Source of the DNA: Acanthornis magna
Lineage: Eukaryota > Chordata > Aves > Passeriformes > Acanthizidae
NCBI GenBank assembly: GCA_036785705.1
Contig: JAWUZG010000018.1
Span: forward strand, 4,871,501 to 4,935,500
Length of the DNA stretch: 64,000 nt
Direction: 5' to 3'
The notes beneath the pieces are model-generated. The model ran no database searches. It saw nothing but the letters and a program-made list of their open reading frames with translations, and was not told the DNA's origin. The translations under genes were made by a program, and so were the position numbers. How positions within the stretch are numbered: the stretch's first letter is position 1; every line of letters begins with the position of its first letter. Positions 13,701 to 26,790 of this stretch are shown here, one piece after another.

Positions 13701-14840
13701 TCTGACTGTCTGGAATTTTTCTTTTAGAAAAACAATGTCACATTGAATCAGTAAGGTCTATTTGAATGCAGTCTCCAACCTCACCCAGTTCCTCTTACTC
13801 TTGGCTCCTTTCTCAGAAAATAAATCTTTCTTATATGAAATTAATTTCTTTATCACTCTATGGATTGAAACTTTCCAGTTTCAACAAAACAGTGTCAGTC
13901 TCATTCTTTGCATTCCAGAACTTTGGATTAGGTGTTTTAACAGTGATTAATTGTGCTACATGTTACCAAATATTCATCTTCACATAAAAAGCCAAATTCT
14001 CTATGATGCGAACCAATGAAAAATTTGAAATTTCAGAAGTTTCAATAAAAACAAAATTCAAATATAAGTCTATGGTAAAAACAATACACTATATATTTTG
14101 AAACTTTATTTCAAACACCTTTTCTGTAACACAGATGACAGCTTTTGCAAAAGAAGGTAATATATTTGGTGTAAGCCAGATCTTTCAGTGATAGAAATAG
14201 TGACAATTAACATTACCTAGGGATTCTTTCTCCTTAATTAGGATTAATTTAGAATTCACCTGGAAAATTCTTTAACAACCCTTTCTTCCTAACAAAGAAG
14301 CATGTGGTGGAATTTTAATGGCTCCATTATGTTAAAAACCCACAATGTGATTGTAGTGACGATGGGAATTTGGCTGTACTGCTTGAAGAACATCTGGTTT
14401 AAAATAAATATGCAAATGTCTTCATATATGTGTTAATCTGTCAAGTCCAAAGGATGCCAGAGTTCAGTGAGACCAGACACTGAAGTGTAGTAACCAAATA
14501 GAAGTGTCTGGCAGCAGCTTAGGTTTGCATCACATGGATCTATTAATTAATATTTACCTTGAATGCTGTTGAAAAAGACACTGCAGGCTATATGTTATAC
14601 TCTGATGTACACAGGCACAGCAAAAGCAAAGACCTTGATGTTCATCCTGATGTCACTTAAGCCAGGTAAAACCCACATTTTTTTCTTTAGGTTTGTGAGA
14701 ATGAAACCTGAGCTAGCAACGGTGACTGCTATGTCCATTTCCTGGTTTCTTTCTTGAGACCTTATTTCATTATGGGTATATTAGTTTACATAGAATGCTG
14801 GAAAACAGCTTCTTGTCTAAAAAGCTGCTTGCAGGGGAAA
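10766..14840. other. noncoding block between CR1 fragments
   Basis: Mostly AT-rich unique sequence. A 163-codon frame (10,555-11,046, plus) is open through the antisense of the CR1 fragment and about 280 bases beyond. I regard it as chance. The part from 10,766 to 11,046 is moderately GC-rich and not recognisably CR1. A short TG run lies near 12,702-12,712. No RNA gene or coding exon is recognised. Confidence 0.6.
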
Positions 14841-14925
14841 TCACAGAATCGTAGAAACCATCGTAGAATGGTTTGGGTTGGACAGGACCTTAAGGATCAT
14901 TTCATTACAAACCCCTGCCAGAAAA
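14841..14925 (-). mobile_element. CR1 LINE 3' terminal fragment, minus strand
   Basis: Only the 3' end is visible: CACAGAATCGTAGAA followed by a TGGTTTGGGTTGGACAGGAC core and CCTTAAGGATCATTT, the typical start of a CR1 read in reverse. Similarity stops near 14,925, so fewer than 100 bases remain. The repeated GTAGAA units match the short tandem that ends CR1 elements. Confidence 0.85.
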
Positions 14926-17900
14926 CAACGTAGCATCCTTCTGATCTTCCTTTCCACAGCTATGGTGGCCCAGCTGAATATCCTCAAATCCAGTGGTCAC
15001 TGTTGCTCTGGATTGTCATCAGTGAGATCTGCCAGGTAAACCCCTGGCAGGGATGGTGCTGATGTCCTGATCCACTGTGCTAACCAGGCTTTAGGAAAGT
15101 CGGTGGAGATGAGCAAGTCAAAGAACTTCTCTTGGCATCTCAACACAACACAGGGGATGTGAATAATGATGGGGCTTTGTCAGTCCTGATGTAGGTGGGG
15201 CACTTCCCAATTTCCTCGTGGGAAGTCTTGCCTAATGTGAACTTGCAGGTGATATTCTTGTTTTGTGTCATTCAGTGACAGCCAAGAACCAAAACTACAT
15301 CAAGAGCTGTTCTGGGGGAGAGAAAGGCATTTACTTGTTTAAGGTTATCACTAGGAATTGAGAAGCATCTCAGATCCCAGGTTTCCTCTTTGTTCACATA
15401 TGTATTAACATTTTTAATTTTATTTCCTCCAGTTGGTGACGTCTGTTATTCAGTGGCTGGTTTATATCTAGTTTTAATCTGGGCTACATTATGCAGAAAA
15501 ATGTTGCTTGCTTTTAAAGACCATGAGGCAGTTTAGTTCTAAAAACAAAACAAAGCAAACCCACCGAAACCACAGTAGAAAATATGAATTTCCACAACTA
15601 ATTCAGGAAAATTCTGTTGTGCCATACCTGAAATACACATGAAAGGGATTTTTCAGATCCCCAAAGAGAACAGAAAGAGGTCACTCTGCTTTACACTGTC
15701 CATGTTAGCATGCAAGCATGTGGTTATATTACATCCTACAAGGAGTCATTAGGTCTGTTCAGAAAATCCCGTGAGTCAGTCAAAATATCTCTGGCTGGGA
15801 AGTGCAGCTTTGTCTAGCCTACAGCACCATGCTGTGATTTAAAAACACGATGAAGCCCCTTGTGAGTGGGAGCCCATATACTTAGTTTAGCCTGGGTACT
15901 TAATTTTCAGGATGTTTGGGATCCCAGTGAAATTAAGTTTTCAAGGTCTGAACTTGTCTTCAATTTTATTTAATGGTTATCATCTGGTTTCTCTAGGTAC
16001 TTGACATGATTTACATTATCAGGACTTAGTTCAATAAAATATTTCATAAACAGAATTTATGAAAAGAACTAAATTTTGTTCTACTTATAGATGCACATAA
16101 AGTTGAAAGTAGCATAAAGATTCTTCAGAAGTGTAAATTTTCATAAAACCATTACAAATATTACATACAGTATTTGTATGGTCATCTATAATGTTATAGC
16201 AATTCTCCTTACTGAGCTTGAACTGGATCTTTCTTCAAAGGTCCAACAGTGTTGTCTTCAGTGGAATTATCCCAGGAAAGAGAAACAGTCAATGAATTCT
16301 GTATTGCTAACTTGAGTAACAATTTAAAATGTACAATTTTCTGGTATATAACCATGAATTGGTTGCCTTGAAATGTAGACAAATGTTAAGTATTAATGCG
16401 CCTTCAGATATGGGAAAATGAGTACGTTATGATTTATGTTTCCCTTCATTCCTATCACCTTAAATAAGAAAAATGCTAGTTCTCAATTGCCAAATAGCTG
16501 TAACTGGTATTTGTTAGAATATGATTAACAATAACCATTGACAGCTAGCACCTCAGAGCAAGCCAGCTCTTCTCATTACACAACTGATAGTTCAGACAAG
16601 ATTTAATCAAATAATGAAAATATACAACGTTTATCTTAGCTACTATGCAGGCCTGCACAGATTGGGGCTTCTTTGTAGAGATGGACAACAAAATGTAAGA
16701 AATGTTTCATCTGACTCCCAAAAAACAGGTGCAAACCTAACTTTAATGGGCATATGTACTTTAGCTGGCAAGAGTCTCAGAAAGGTCCCCTTTGCCTGGT
16801 GTTGTTTTTACTTTGTTCTGCCATGAGTGGGAATAATTTGTGCAGATGGAAAGTATGATAGAAGTATTGTTTCTAAGGTTGTGTTTCTGAGTAGGATGTC
16901 TTTCCAGTCCAGTCTCAGAGTGGCTTCTGCAACCCCCACCAAGAGCAGTCAGGCAGCAAGAAGGAATAACTTCACCCCCTTATTCCTCTCCTTATCCTTT
17001 TGTATTTTGGCTGACACCTGCAACATATTAATCAGTCAGAATGTGGCCTGCAATATAATGTGTGCAAAAGTAACTTACATTCTATTGAGTGACCATAATG
17101 TCTCACTGCACTAAACATGCTCATTAAACACAGGCAAACCCATTAAGTTAACATAAAGTAAGAACAGTTCCAAATACTTAAGACTGGAAGTGCAGCCAAA
17201 ATTCCCAGAAACTGGAAATGATCAAGCTGTATTCCATATTTAGTACATATGAACACACGTGTGAGCATGAACACATTCATGCACAGGGAAATGTATCTCC
17301 AGTTTGGAAGCACAGACTGAGCTCCCCAGTTGCAAAGGGCTGGAAAGTGTTGTTAATGTCAAGGAAAGCTGTTTTATGATTTCTGGTCCTGTGGTGCTCT
17401 GATCTAAAAACAATTTTTATATATTGGGTACCCTTTTCCTTACTCTTCACTAGAGAAAATAAAAATAAAGCAAATAGAAAAGGTCTTGTGGTCTATGAAG
17501 AAAGGAATATATACTATCCAGTAGGAGAAACAGCAGAAGTAGGACTTCTGCATGACTACTGAGTTAAAGGAATGAATCTTTGAATTAACCTTAGCAGAAC
17601 TTGTTAAAGGAGAGAAATGCCTACAAAATGAGCAAGTGCCCTGTGTAAATATGTCACTGCCCACAATAGAATTGCAATGATGGAAAAGAGTAGATTATAA
17701 CCCCAGTTTATCATCCCTGAGTGTAGATACATTTCTGCTACGTTTACACCAAGCTCCAGAATGCTTCCAGTGGCTCCTTCATTGCATTTCTTGTCACGAT
17801 AGCTGGACCCTCCTGCAACAGGAGGAAATGCACAGGACAGATCTCATCCAAAGCCAGATAAAAGCATCTAAAGGAGCCAATGTGGAAAATGCTGACTTTA

Positions 17901-20900
17901 ATGGTTAGTAAGAGCCAATAGCAATGTTAACCTGAAGAAGCATCACAGAAAATCTGCGTTTAAACATAGAGCCACACCTCATAAATGCTAACAGCTTATA
18001 TATTCACTTAATATAACATTTCTGAAGTGCTCCTGAGGAGGCTCTTGTGACCCTTGGTAAGAGACACAACATTCCTCAGTTACAGAAATATGTTCCTGTG
18101 GACATATGTAATTGCAAATAATTTTCAGAACAAATAGTAAAGAGATTTGAGGACCAAGGCTGTGAAGAAGTAAATCACCTGTGAATATCGCAAAGTATTA
18201 GACACATGCAAGTTGAAAGTCTCCAAGCACCCCTGGAGTATCCTCATGCAGAGTACAGAGGCTTGGCCATGGTTATAACCACGCCACTAACACTTGTGCT
18301 GCGCAATTGCAAGTGCAATGTCCCAGAGGAACTTAATCCCCAAACTGGAAGGAATGATGCCAGTTAACTCTCTCAAAGCAATATAAGGCCAAGATTTCAA
18401 GTTGAAGAAATACTTAGAAGTACTCAGTCTTGGCAAGAGGAGTAGAGGGCTTGTCTGGCCTCCAGCATTAATGCTTTCATAGCATTTCTTTGGCTGTATC
18501 ACAGGGTTCAGCTCTGAGTGGGCTCTCTGTGGCTATGTACTTTGTCACCAGCTTCATCCAATAAAGCAGTGGTGGGGATTTTAAAGGGATAATTAATGCA
18601 AAAGCGTTGTTCTGACTAAAGCAATACCAGTCTTTACCAGTTTCATAAAGGAACCAACAACTCACAATTTATGGCCTTATTAGAAGCATGAGTTAAAGTT
18701 CTATTTTGTTTTCCAAAAGAACCCTACCTACTGTTGCTGGCCTGAGGAAAAAAGAGGCAAGGGAGCTAAATGGGTAACTGGTCACTGTAGTATGATGAGG
18801 CCAGAACTTTCTCTGACTTATAAATAGCCCATCCAAAATCTGGGATGAAGTGTGCTAGGGTCATACAAAGAATTCATGGCACATGCCAGAATTGCACAAT
18901 GTCGTAATTGTAACCCTTACTTTCATTTATTAACTGCAGTATTTCTGGTGCCAAGCCTGTAGTTAAACTGCACATTCTCTGGGAAGCAAATGTGTTGTCT
19001 TTATATTCAACAAGGTGCCTGTAACACTTTCGGAGCCACAATTATTATAGTATAGTTCTATGCATTGCTGTAGAATTCATATCCCAAAGAGCCTTTCTGA
19101 TGCATCAGTTACATTCTAAAGTGTTCCCCTCTCCTCTCATTTTTCCTTTCTTTTTCATTTTTCTTTTTCTTCTCCATGCAAAAAGAGAAGAGCATAATGC
19201 CAGATGTATCAAGCTGCAGGGTTTAAATATGCTTAGCAACACAAACAGCCTCACTGACAATGATCCCAGTGAGAGGAAGCGTTTCACAATAAAGCCATTA
19301 GCCATGATGTGGTCTGAAGTTCCAGATGCGTGTCTCTAAAAGTTGACTTTTTTTTTGGCCTATCTGGTTTCCTGTGAATTCTGGACTGTAAAATGTACAA
19401 TATACCATTTCTATTGGCCCAGGTATACTCGGAATGATATGCCTAGAGTGGTGCCTGCAGAATTACTCCTGAGTACTTTGGAGAGCATGTGGAGCTCATT
19501 TGCATTTCTTCCTTAAGGCTTGGGGAAAACTATCTAATTTTTTAAACGAGACACTTCCTTGAGAAAAACATGCAATTTTTGATTCCTCTCATAGTATTTT
19601 AGAGAGAAGAAAACATACAGCCTTTCCCACTTCCTAGTTCTCTGTATTAACTTTATGTATCTTGCAGAAGAAATATTCCTCAGAATGTCTTCAATTTGAT
19701 CTACTTCAGCTAGTCTAATTCTGAATATAAAGTGAATCTGAATCATATCTACTGAGATATTTAAAAGCCTGATTACATTAGAGAAATTTGTAGCTTTCTA
19801 ACATTACCTCATTGATCATGATGACCCTTGTCAGTAAGTAGCTGAGAATCTCAGACAGGACAATTAACAACCCAGCATTTATTTTGCAGACTACATCTTT
19901 ATGCCCACACAGCTAATCTAAATGTACTCTGAAGGTGCTGTTCCTTAAATATTCTGAGTCCTTACTTGACTTCTGCATTTCACAAGAGTTCTTTTAGTCA
20001 ACAAATATTGTAACATGTGATTCTAGGGAAAGAAAATAGGAAAAAACCCTCTAAGCCATCAAATCAGGGTAACAGATGCCTCGTTTAGGAGAGCTGGAGT
20101 GTATTTCCCTTTCTTCCAAACACAACAGGTCTACAGTAGAAGACCTAAAACAGTAGTGATACTAGGATTGAAGACAAGAAAAGCAGAGTTGAAAGGCCAT
20201 GCCCATGTCTTGGGACACAGCAACAGCAAGAACCTTTTTTACTTAATGATGCTACTGCTATGAAGAGAATTGCTTGCAGAATAAGCTCACATGAATAAAT
20301 CAGGGTGAACTGGTCAATCATGAATGGTGTTTTAGAAAAAAATCCCAAAAGAACTGTAGTTTATTTTTGCCCAATCAGTCTAAGAAAAGATAGCCTAAAA
20401 GTAGATCAGACTGAAATAATTCTTTCAGATTTTATTGGAAGATAAGAAAAGAAAAAACTAACATAAATTCTTTCAAAACTAATTGCAAGCATGAATCCAT
20501 TTTAGAAATGAGATAATTTCAATGGAATAAGCACTTTAGCTATATTTAGGATTTATGACCATTTTCTAAACAAAGCTGCCAAGTAAGAATAAAATTTTAC
20601 TTGGCAAATTTGAGCATGTTTTGTTTCAAAACATATGGTGTAGAAATTTGGGAAACTCATTTAATGATGCTTGAATTCTCTCCTTAACTTCCCTTTCCCA
20701 TTGTATTGGCTTAGAGGTAGAGTGTATTTTACCAGCTGTTTCCCACAAACCCATCCTCCTGACTCTCTGCTGCTTCTTCTCAGACCTGCTGCACTGCTCT
20801 TGTCTCCTTCTGCCCTATAAAGAATCTTCAATTGGCAAGACCTAACAGAAATACCTCTCTAAGCCCTTTGCTTTCATTCAGCTCCTTTTGCTACCTTTCT

Positions 20901-22589
20901 CTCTGCATTTTTTTGTGCCTATTTTTCCTTAGCTTGGTGCAATTGGACGCTATCCAAACATTTCTGCCTCCCACCTCTGATTCCCAAAATCTAAGTCCCT
21001 TAACTAATGGAGTGTTAGTGACAGAAGAAAAGCCATCAATTTCATTACAGAAACCAGGCTAAATGTCAAAGTGGGATTACTTAAAACTCTATTATTATAG
21101 TTTGTCTTCATTTAGGGTGAAACTTTTCTGGAAAACTCTGAAAAAATCCCATGAACACATTATCATGCCATTCTTTTACATTTGGCAGTGCACAGAGCTA
21201 CTAATATAATTGTGGAAAACATGGAATATTTTCTTCATTGAGAAAAATCTCATCCTAAATTTGTCTTCAAATATATCCTTCAGCAATCCAGGGACCGTTA
21301 CTAGCTGCTTACCTTTTCTGCCATCATTGCCCACTGTTAACACTCGTTTTAATTTCCATGCTTTAAATTGACACACAGTCAAGTTCATAGTGCTTTATGT
21401 TGTAGTATGCTGTAATTTAATTTTGCAGCATTCTATAAATATCCACTTTACTGAGGTCAGAAATTCTCAGGTGCTAGAAATATCCTTGTTCATTCCTTCT
21501 GCATGATATTAGCCCCAGTTTGCCAAGTCAACACTGTGTCATTTAATTCTTGTTTGTATTTTTATTTCTTTTATCTATAATATGTATAATATATGGGACA
21601 CGCATAATACATGGGATATGAGAAGTAAAAAAAATATAAATCATTCCTCATGTTGTTTAATATTCATATCACACTAAAAATTACAGAGTTAGGAGTTTTT
21701 TAGTGTTTTTTTTTTTTTTTCCCTGAGCAATAGATTTTAGTTCTAGTCCTGGTATCAGCAACACTGAATTTTTAAAATAATTAAGAATTCATTGTCATTG
21801 TCTTCAGTCTCATTCAGAGAATAGAACAACTAGATTCCATTGCTGGTGGTATCCTGGTATGACTTGGAACCTCCATGGAAGGTCCTTTGTGACCAGTTAG
21901 TGCCAGTGGTTAATGGTGAGGGGTGTCCAGGGAGCACTAAGTTAAATCTTGGGTGTAGCCATTCACAGTTCAGATATCTCTAATTGTTGGATGGTTTGTA
22001 GGGAAGACATTTCTGAAAACATGCTAAGCCATCTTTAAATTTTCTTATAATTTCTTACAAATAAAGCTGTGGTTTTGGTCTGGTGGGGTGTTTTTGTTTG
22101 GTTTTTAGTTTGTTTTTGTTTTTTGGATTTTTTTCCCAAATGCCAAAATCTGTTATTCCTCCATTAGGAATTAAACAAAGTATCAATATCTTCTGGCCTC
22201 CCACACATTATAGTTGCAAGATGGAAGAAATAGGTGGTATTTATAAATAAGTAAGCTTGAATATATAAATATTCAAAGAAGGGGAATATAATTAACATTT
22301 CCAGTCAGTTTTCAAGAACAAATGCGTGTATTCGTGAAAGCCTTCTATCACACTATTTGACCACAAATTTTCTATTTTCAATAATATTATGGTTTCATTA
22401 CATGCTTTTGTTCTTTTTACTGTAATAAAAGAATTTCTTCATTGTTAAATAATGAAAGCAGAAAACAAAATAAGATAAATGATCTATTATGTTTCTGTAA
22501 AGAAAAGCAATCACAGCTGTTTAAGCAAACCAGTCTTTACGTTATATTAGGAGAATAGTGAAGTAGGCAGGCAAGGTCACCATCCGAAA
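14926..22589. other. noncoding block, almost repeat-free
   Basis: No gene or interspersed repeat recognised. The 14,926-15,310 part is moderately complex and not CR1-like. Two frames at 16,614-16,826 and 16,827-17,114 are contiguous and separated by one TGA, but the second starts at GTG and neither resembles a protein I know. A POU octamer (ATTTGCAT) sits near 19,498. Poly-T of 15 lies at about 21,706-21,720, and T-rich sequence at about 22,084-22,137. Confidence 0.6.
21706..21720. repeat. poly-T tract
   Basis: Run of 15 T, interrupted only outside these limits. It is a simple repeat with no adjacent retroposon. Confidence 0.85.
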
Positions 22590-22611
22590 TGTGTGTGTGT
22601 GTGTGTGTGTT
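22590..22611. repeat. (TG)n microsatellite
   Basis: Perfect dinucleotide TG array of about 11 units. Likely polymorphic in length. It lies about 260 bases upstream of a complex, CNE-like block. Confidence 0.95.
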
Positions 22612-22869
22612 TGCAGCCACATCCAAGCACAAAGCCTCAGCTGATTCTGCAGAGACTGGGGGAGTTTTCTCAGTTTAAAAATTGAGCTCCCAGCAAAGAA
22701 AGCTTAAGGAGTGAACCTGCACTTCTAAGGTGTTGCACAGGAACATACCAGAGTGTCAATATCAATCATTCCTTTATGCTCCTGCTTTGGCATTTTCTAT
22801 TTATTTATCTGTTTTGCTTTTGTTTAGCAAAATCATCAGCCTTCCAAGCTGTGTTCGTGTGAGAAGTGA

Positions 22870-23360
22870 GGGAGCTAAGGTTTATTAGTGAACTAATTGA
22901 CTAGTTCCCCTCTCCAACCCGTAAGTGTTCTCACATTTTAGACAATCACTCCGTGTCTGATTTGTCCACTTTCCAAATCACTTTTCCGACTTTTGCTGAT
23001 GAAGTCAGTAGGTTGCAAGACCACCATGAGTGCCTGTGCCGAGAGCTCGGCACTAGGGGAGTGTTGTGTGTTTCAGCCCTGATAGCCTGGAGTAGCTATT
23101 AGTTCTAATTGTTGAATGGTTGAACGCTTTGAAGGACAAACGTATGTCCTAAGGCTGTGGCCCTGATGAATGCAAGGGTTTCTTTCACTTGTCATTAGTA
23201 ATTGAGGGTAAATTAATATTTACTAAGCAGAGTTTCACAGAAAAGGGAATGCATGAGAAATCTAAGGAAAAAAATGCCACAGGAGAAATTGTTGGTTCCT
23301 TTAACACTTTGAACTCAGTTGACAGCAATTAAAAAACAGCTAGTGGAAACTTGGGATAAA
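22870..23360. promoter_or_regulatory. candidate conserved noncoding element
   Basis: Complex sequence with several retained CpGs (for example near 22,952, 22,988, 23,040 and 23,046) in CpG-poor surroundings, followed by AT-rich homeobox-like TAAT motifs around 23,200-23,220. No open frame of note crosses it. Retained CpGs can indicate constraint or low methylation. Function is inferred. Confidence 0.22.
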
Positions 23361-23484
23361 CTTAATAATTTTATTATTTCACCCCCCTTATTATAACAAT
23401 CATTTTCCCTCCCTTGGTATATAAACATTATAAACATTACAGATGCATAATATATGTTATTAATGGATGATACCCTGCTAACTA

Positions 23485-23508
23485 GAACTGCAGAACTGCA
23501 GAACTGCT
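23485..23508. repeat. short tandem octamer repeat
   Basis: Three near-identical copies of GAACTGCA in tandem, the last ending in T instead of A. It is small enough to be a local slippage product. Confidence 0.75.
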
Positions 23509-24989
23509 GACTTGTACAAAATAGATTTCATTCACAGTGTGGGAAAATCTATCATAGCTGTAAGTGTCTTTACAGAGGAGCTACAGATGAGCCCATTCCT
23601 ATGTAACATTCAATTTATTTAATAGATCTGAAAATGCTACACAGCTCTAGCTTTTCAGACCAAACTGCAACTTTTAAACATCAGAGGTTCTTGTCATATG
23701 ATATGTGTACACATAGACATTCACACTTTCGTTTGATGTTTCCTTAAAGCATCACTGAAGCCCTGAAGTGATCCATATGCTGACTGAATGCTGATTGAAT
23801 TAAATATGGCGTAGGCACTACTTGGTGGAAGCCTTTCTCGCCAGCTCTGTAAGAACCTTTTTTTTTTTCCTGGATGTTCAGCTATTCAGTAACAACAAAT
23901 GAAAACACAGAACTAAAACTGGCAGGGTGTGCAACAGACATGGAACAACGTGGAATAGCAAAGGGGCATCTTTGATTGGGATCAAGTCCTGGATTATTCT
24001 ATCAGCTCAATGTCTTGACTTTACTACCAAAACTCTGCCGTTCAGGTTTGCTGATGGAGCCAGGGCAGACACCCCTTGCAGGGGCACAGTGTGTTTGCAG
24101 GAACAGTTTTCTCCTGGTGCCCTCTCCTCCATTCAGCCACCAATCTGGATGCACTCTTTTGCTCGGGCTTCACAATACCAGGAGCTGGGCTGAAAGGGAT
24201 GATAAGGGGTTTTCTGTGTTCAGACACAGCTACTTTAGATAAGTTTCACAGTACAAAGCTGCTGTAAAACAAGGCAGGCTGCACCCTTATGATGAGAGGA
24301 AAAGTAACTTTTTGTAAGCAGTAATTTCCCCCAGCCCTCCCATTGGGAAAAGTTAAAATGGCCCAGCATCACAGACAATGAACCATCAGCTCCTCTAATT
24401 GAAGTGTCAAAGTCATGGGGACATCCTGACACCTACCAATCTGTACATTGAAATGCCTTTATGGCCATATCCTGATATCCTCGACAAATGGAGCAGGAGC
24501 TAGGATTGCAACTTTATGGAAGATGCTTTCAGATGAAAAACTCTGCTCTGGCCAGTTAAACCAGATTTAAGTCTGCTCTTGCTAAAAAAGCCACATGAAA
24601 CATACTGGAACTTAAAAGTCCCAAATTAAATATCATTATACAGCCCATACATTGGATTCATCTGTCTAAAGTTCCTTGGAATAAAGCAAAACCCTTTTTT
24701 TGGGTTATATATATTTGAGAAGAAGATTTTTTACAAAGCTGGCATCACATTGACTCTTTAATGTGGAAACAGCTAAAGTCACTGGTAAGACTGTGTGAAA
24801 TCTCAGCTTAATCTTCATTAGTCATACAAATCTGTTCCTCATTTTGAGACATCTCTGCTTTCAAGTAAAATTCTTCCACAGGTAGCCCTGATAGAGCATC
24901 ACTTCCACACACTTGGAATCATGAAATATTCACCTTTTGCCTGAAATATATACCTTCCTTGTGGAAGATACTCCCTAGATTTCTTCAGA

Positions 24990-25570
24990 TTAGAAAGAAA
25001 AGTACAAAACTGCCCTCTAAAGTCCCAGTGGAAACTCATTAGACACCAATATGTCATGCTGTTTAATAAAACAAATGTATCCGAGGCAGTGAAATCTGCA
25101 CCTGGGCAGCTGCTCATGCCCAGCTCTGCCGGCAGCACTGGCGGTGTTTTCCTCACCCACTGAACAGTCAGTTTGGATTGCCCCATGGTAAATGTCTGCC
25201 TGCCCACAACAACTCAGCTGCTTTTTTCCTTCTGAGGTTGCAAACCCTTTTCTTTGAAAGCGAAATATTTCCAAGCGTTTAATTAGTTTAGTATAGCAAG
25301 AAATTAGTCCAAAAGGAGAGGGAAAACCCCCCCAGCCAACAAACCTCTCGTGTTAACTCCTGACATGGTGCTATACAATTTCAAAGAAAGCACGTCCTAC
25401 TATGGGCTTTAAGAGCTCAACTTCCCATTAACACCACTAATAAAAACGTAATTAGAATTGTAGTTTCATTTTCTCCCTCCAGCAGAGCATTACTGCATTC
25501 CTCCCCTGCGCGGGCTCGGCGTTTCGGAGGTTGTAGTTAGCAGCCAGCAAGATGTGTCCTTTTGGCGGAA
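24990..25570. promoter_or_regulatory. candidate regulatory block with CpG cluster
   Basis: A complex stretch that ends in a small CpG cluster: five CpGs lie within about 25,509-25,526 and another near 25,566. The rest of the neighbourhood is CpG-poor. Minus-strand frames of about 85-102 codons overlap here but are in conflicting frames and unfamiliar. It could be an enhancer or a small unmethylated island; a promoter is less likely given the cluster's size. Confidence 0.25.
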
Positions 25571-26479
25571 CTTACCACTTTATGAAAGATGTGGTCAAGA
25601 TCCCAAAGAACCGTATTGATACCAGATGTAGTCTTGTCACTAAGTCTTAAACCAAGACTCTCATGAATCTTAGGTTTCCATTTTCTCTCTCTGTTCTATT
25701 ACAAGGAAAGGAGTCTGAGTGAATTACTGTTCATGCTGCTAGCAGAAGTATTTTTTACTTGAAAATTAGACGTCACCATGGGAAAATGGTATACAAGAAA
25801 CTATGTCGAAACAAATTTTCACCAAATTAGGCAAGCTGAGGTTGTCATGTCTTAATCAAATGAATGCTTGCATAAATATGTTAGTATGTCTAGTCAGAAT
25901 CAGTAGTCCTCAAAACAAATGCTGCATTGACAATTTAGTTTTTAGGCAATAAAGGCATTGGTTTTTTAGCATTAGTACTGTATGTGTTGCAAAACAAAAC
26001 AGAAACAATTCTCATTGGTGAAGGATTTCAATAAACTTTAATAATATCCACATGTACAATAAATATTTCTGGGCCCTCAAGCACTTATATTTCCTTTTGA
26101 ACTTGTGAACAGAAATTGATTCAAGGTGATAAATTTGTAATCCATTATGATGGATGGAGCTGCCTTTTAAAAAAAGATAATGGTATAAAATTTATATATT
26201 CTCTGTGAGTAGATTTGGGAAAAAATATCTAAAAGAAGCCAGATGTAATGAAGTAGAGTAAATAAAATCAACTGTAATAGTTTTTATTGAAACAAGTGCT
26301 ATGTAATTAGGAGTTCAAAGAAATGTAAATGATGCAAATATTGCTTTTGGCTACCCAGCTGACCTTGTAGCCACTTTGTTTAAAACAATATATTTATTAC
26401 ATATCTAACGTTAATTAAGTAAATTACGATATTTGAATTAAATTTTCAAGCTGGAAAAACAAGTGTCATAAGATTAAAC

Positions 26480-26790
26480 AGAAACATGTGTGAATATTTC
26501 CGAACATATTTGCAAAGTACAGCTTTGCCATTAAAAGCTCAGATGCTATAGTTTTGCATAACAGAAAACCACAGTTGCTGATTTCTAAATGGTATTTGGC
26601 GTGTTTGCATATTTATTCCCCATTGTCTTGTAGTTTTATTAAACACTCTTCTATTAAAATTCAAAACATCACATTAGCAGATTCTGACGGCAAAGAAGAT
26701 TGTTCTCAGAGCTCAGGGCTGGGGCGCACACAACATGATGCCGAAAGCCTTGCAATGAAAAAAGGGCATACTGAAGATATCCTCAGGGTG
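26480..26790. promoter_or_regulatory. candidate conserved noncoding element
   Basis: A complex block of mixed AT-rich homeobox-like motifs (a TTTGCATATTTATT core near 26,605) passing into GC-richer sequence near 26,700-26,750 with a few CpGs. No known protein is encoded. Called on texture only. Confidence 0.18.

Noticed and set aside
16614..17114. Two contiguous plus-strand frames separated by one TGA, as a possible readthrough gene
   Set aside because: The second frame begins at GTG, no known selenoprotein or readthrough signal is visible, and the peptide is unfamiliar.
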